This document shows positions 62,490 to 64,000 of a stretch of DNA of 64,000 nt, piece by piece. The notes beneath the pieces are model-generated. The model was not told where the DNA came from. It ran no database searches and was given only the letters and a program-made list of their open reading frames with translations. The stretch's first letter is position 1; every line of letters starts with the position of its first letter. Origin of the DNA: Cupriavidus necator A5-1 (GTDB lineage: Bacteria; Pseudomonadota; Gammaproteobacteria; Burkholderiales; Burkholderiaceae); the NCBI RefSeq assembly GCF_000744095.1, contig NZ_JQLI01000008.1, positions 2,852,001-2,916,000 of the forward strand, read 5' to 3'. The position numbers and the translations under genes were made by a program.

Positions 62490-64000
62490 TCAGGCATCAA
62501 GCCAGACATGCTCCGCAAACGAATAGCCCATCAGCCCACCCAGCGGGATCGGTGACAAGCCCTTGAGCTTCGATGAATGTCCGTCGATGCTGGCCAGGAA
62601 CAGCGGGATACCGATGCCGGCGTCCTCGTGGATCATGGTCTGCATGTCGGCATACATCTGGCTGCGTTTGGCGGTATCGGTTTCGGCCCGCGCCGCCAGC
62701 AGCAGCTGGTCGAACTTGGGGTTCTTCCAGCGCGATTCGTTCCACGGCGCATCCGACTTGAAGAACTGCGTGAGGATGGTGTCGGCGCTGGGGCGCGGGT
62801 TGACGTTGCCGAAGCCCACGGGGCTGTTGAGCCAGTGGTTCGACCAGTAGCCGTCGGCAGGCATGCGCTTGATGTCGAGGTCCAGGCCCACGCGCTGCGC
62901 AGTTTGCTGCAGCACCGTCGCCATCTCCACCGAATACAGGGCGGCAGGCGAGGTCACCACCGGCACCTTGCCCGTCACGCCGGACTTGCGCAAATGGTAC
63001 TTAGCCTTGTCAAGGTCGAAGGCGCGCTGCGGCAGGCCCTTGGAAAAGAAGCGGTTGGTGGGGTCGATCGGCTGATCGTTGCCGAGCACCGCATAGTCGA
63101 GCGCGATGGCCTTCTTCATCTGCGCGCGGTCCTGCAGGTACTTCATTCCCATCACAAAGTCGGGGTTCATGCCTGGACCCGCGTCCTTGCGCATGATCAG
63201 GTCTGTGTACTGCCCCGATTGCGTGACGAGGATGCCGAAGCCCGGCGTACCCTTGACGCGGGCCACGGAGCGCGGGTTGACTGAGCCCACCAGGTCCATG
63301 CCGCCGGACAGCAGCGCGTTGACGCGCGCGCTCTCATCGCCGATACCGACGAACTCGATCTCGTCGAGGTAGGGCTTTCCCTGTCTCCAGTACGCATCGT
63401 TGCGCACCACCACCGTGCGAACGCCGGGCCTGAACTCCTTGATCTTGTAGGGCCCGGTACCGATGCCCGCGTTGAAGTCGGTGGTGCCGTCCTTGACGAT
63501 GAGGAAGTGGAAGGTGCCCAGGATGACCGGCAGGTCGGCATTGGGGCTGGTGAGCACCACCGTGACCTCGTTCGGGCCGGTGGCTTTCACGCTCTCGATC
63601 TGCTCAGCCAGCACCTTGGCCTTGGAAGCGGTGGCGGGATCCTTGTGGCGCATGATCGAGTACACCACGTCGGCCGGGGACAACGCCTTGCCGTCGTGGA
63701 AGGTCACGCCCTTGCGCAGCGTGAAGACCCAGGTCTTGGCATCGGTGGTGTTGAACGACTCGGCCAGCGCCGGCCGCGGCGTCAGACTGCCATCGAGCGA
63801 GGTCAGGCCGTTGTAGACCATGTTGCAGCGCACGTAGTCGTTCTGGTTCGACTGTTTGGACGGATCCAGCGTATCGGACGCGGCCGCCGTGGCGGCTGCC
63901 ACGCGGATACGTCCGCCACGCTTCGGCGTCTGCGCATGGGCCTTGACGGCCACGCCGGCCAGGCTGCCGGCCAGCGTGGCCTGCATGCCTCCCGCCAGCA
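62490..64000 (-). CDS. Second dipeptide-type ABC transporter substrate-binding protein (N-terminus outside the window)
   Basis: About 503 residues are visible; the frame stays open to the right edge, so the start codon lies beyond base 64000. The visible N-terminal part LAGGMQATLAGSLAGVAVKA, followed by HAQTPKRGGRIRV, aligns with the signal region of the binding protein at 50377-51996, and the rest follows it almost motif for motif: TLDPSKQSNQNDYVRCNMVY, VTFHDGKALSPADVVYSI, GTGPYKIKEFRPGV, MPADGYWSNHWLNS, QMYADMQTMI and LSPIPLGGLMGYSFAEHVWL. It is an inverted paralogue, probably feeding the same or a like transporter. Confidence 0.92.
   Translation of the reverse strand, partial: LAGGMQATLAGSLAGVAVKAHAQTPKRGGRIRVAAATAAASDTLDPSKQSNQNDYVRCNMVYNGLTSLDGSLTPRPALAESFNTTDAKTWVFTLRKGVTFHDGKALSPADVVYSIMRHKDPATASKAKVLAEQIESVKATGPNEVTVVLTSPNADLPVILGTFHFLIVKDGTTDFNAGIGTGPYKIKEFRPGVRTVVVRNDAYWRQGKPYLDEIEFVGIGDESARVNALLSGGMDLVGSVNPRSVARVKGTPGFGILVTQSGQYTDLIMRKDAGPGMNPDFVMGMKYLQDRAQMKKAIALDYAVLGNDQPIDPTNRFFSKGLPQRAFDLDKAKYHLRKSGVTGKVPVVTSPAALYSVEMATVLQQTAQRVGLDLDIKRMPADGYWSNHWLNSPVGFGNVNPRPSADTILTQFFKSDAPWNESRWKNPKFDQLLLAARAETDTAKRSQMYADMQTMIHEDAGIGIPLFLASIDGHSSKLKGLSPIPLGGLMGYSFAEHVWLDA

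Overview
The window is a piece of a high-GC chromosome or chromid from a betaproteobacterium of the Burkholderiaceae, most likely Cupriavidus or a close relative. This rests on gene content: three orphan Bug/TctC-type periplasmic receptors, a phasin plus acetoacetyl-CoA reductase pair (polyhydroxyalkanoate metabolism), a leucine/isovalerate (liu) cluster, and many small catabolic units each beside its own LysR, AraC, TetR, GntR, Crp or Lrp regulator. The genus is an inference; there is no rRNA or other marker here. No tRNA, rRNA, CRISPR array, IS element or phage gene was seen.

Layout. 0-5 kb: the start of a GntR regulator, a promoter with two tandem palindromic operators, a Bug receptor and a D(-)-tartrate dehydratase, then a lipoprotein, a second enolase-superfamily enzyme and a CDGSH protein on the minus strand. 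5-9 kb: an MBL-fold hydrolase, a CitMHS citrate-type carrier and a solute-binding protein. 9-14.9 kb: a secreted DPYTDGAK-repeat protein, a LysR gene facing a broken ene-reductase stub, phasin, PhaB and three small or exported proteins. 15-19 kb: a cupin/ferredoxin-reductase fusion and a Bug receptor, divergent from an HTH protein with a citrate-synthase-like body. 19-23 kb: a BTAD/TolB-like/TPR regulator divergent from an MFS carrier and an alpha/beta hydrolase. 23-28 kb: an AraC regulator divergent from an ene-reductase and a two-subunit molybdenum hydroxylase. 28-37 kb: Crp and TetR regulators, then acyl-CoA ligase, isovaleryl-CoA dehydrogenase and both methylcrotonyl-CoA carboxylase subunits. 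37-41.5 kb: an aromatic-acid-type MFS carrier, a GST and HMG-CoA lyase, with a divergent AraC regulator. 41.7-43.5 kb: a glutamine synthetase resembling actinobacterial GlnA1, and a small unknown protein. 43.8-48 kb: Bug receptor, zinc-ribbon threonine-synthase-like PLP enzyme, and LysR, AraC and Lrp regulators. 48-64 kb: a 2-hydroxyacid dehydrogenase and an acetyltransferase, divergent from a dipeptide-type ABC transporter, succinate-semialdehyde-type dehydrogenase, FAD/Fe-S D-2-hydroxyacid dehydrogenase, GABA-type aminotransferase, a cyclohexadienyl-dehydratase-like periplasmic protein and the body of a second dipeptide-type binding protein.

How the genes work together. Most units pair an uptake component with one or two enzymes and a dedicated regulator, as expected of an accessory catabolic region. 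The liu genes give isovaleryl-CoA to methylglutaconyl-CoA, and the HMG-CoA lyase at 39.5 kb finishes leucine breakdown, but the hydratase step (LiuC) is not in the window. The right-hand cluster suggests uptake and transamination of an omega-amino acid or peptide and oxidation through a semialdehyde to a dicarboxylate.

The most unusual items are the HTH/citrate-synthase-like protein that appears to lack the catalytic aspartate, the cupin/reductase fusion next to it, the DPYTDGAK repeat protein, the actinobacterial-looking glutamine synthetase, the zinc-ribbon PLP enzyme/Bug module and the PheC-like protein. All functions come from reading motifs by eye, without database searches.
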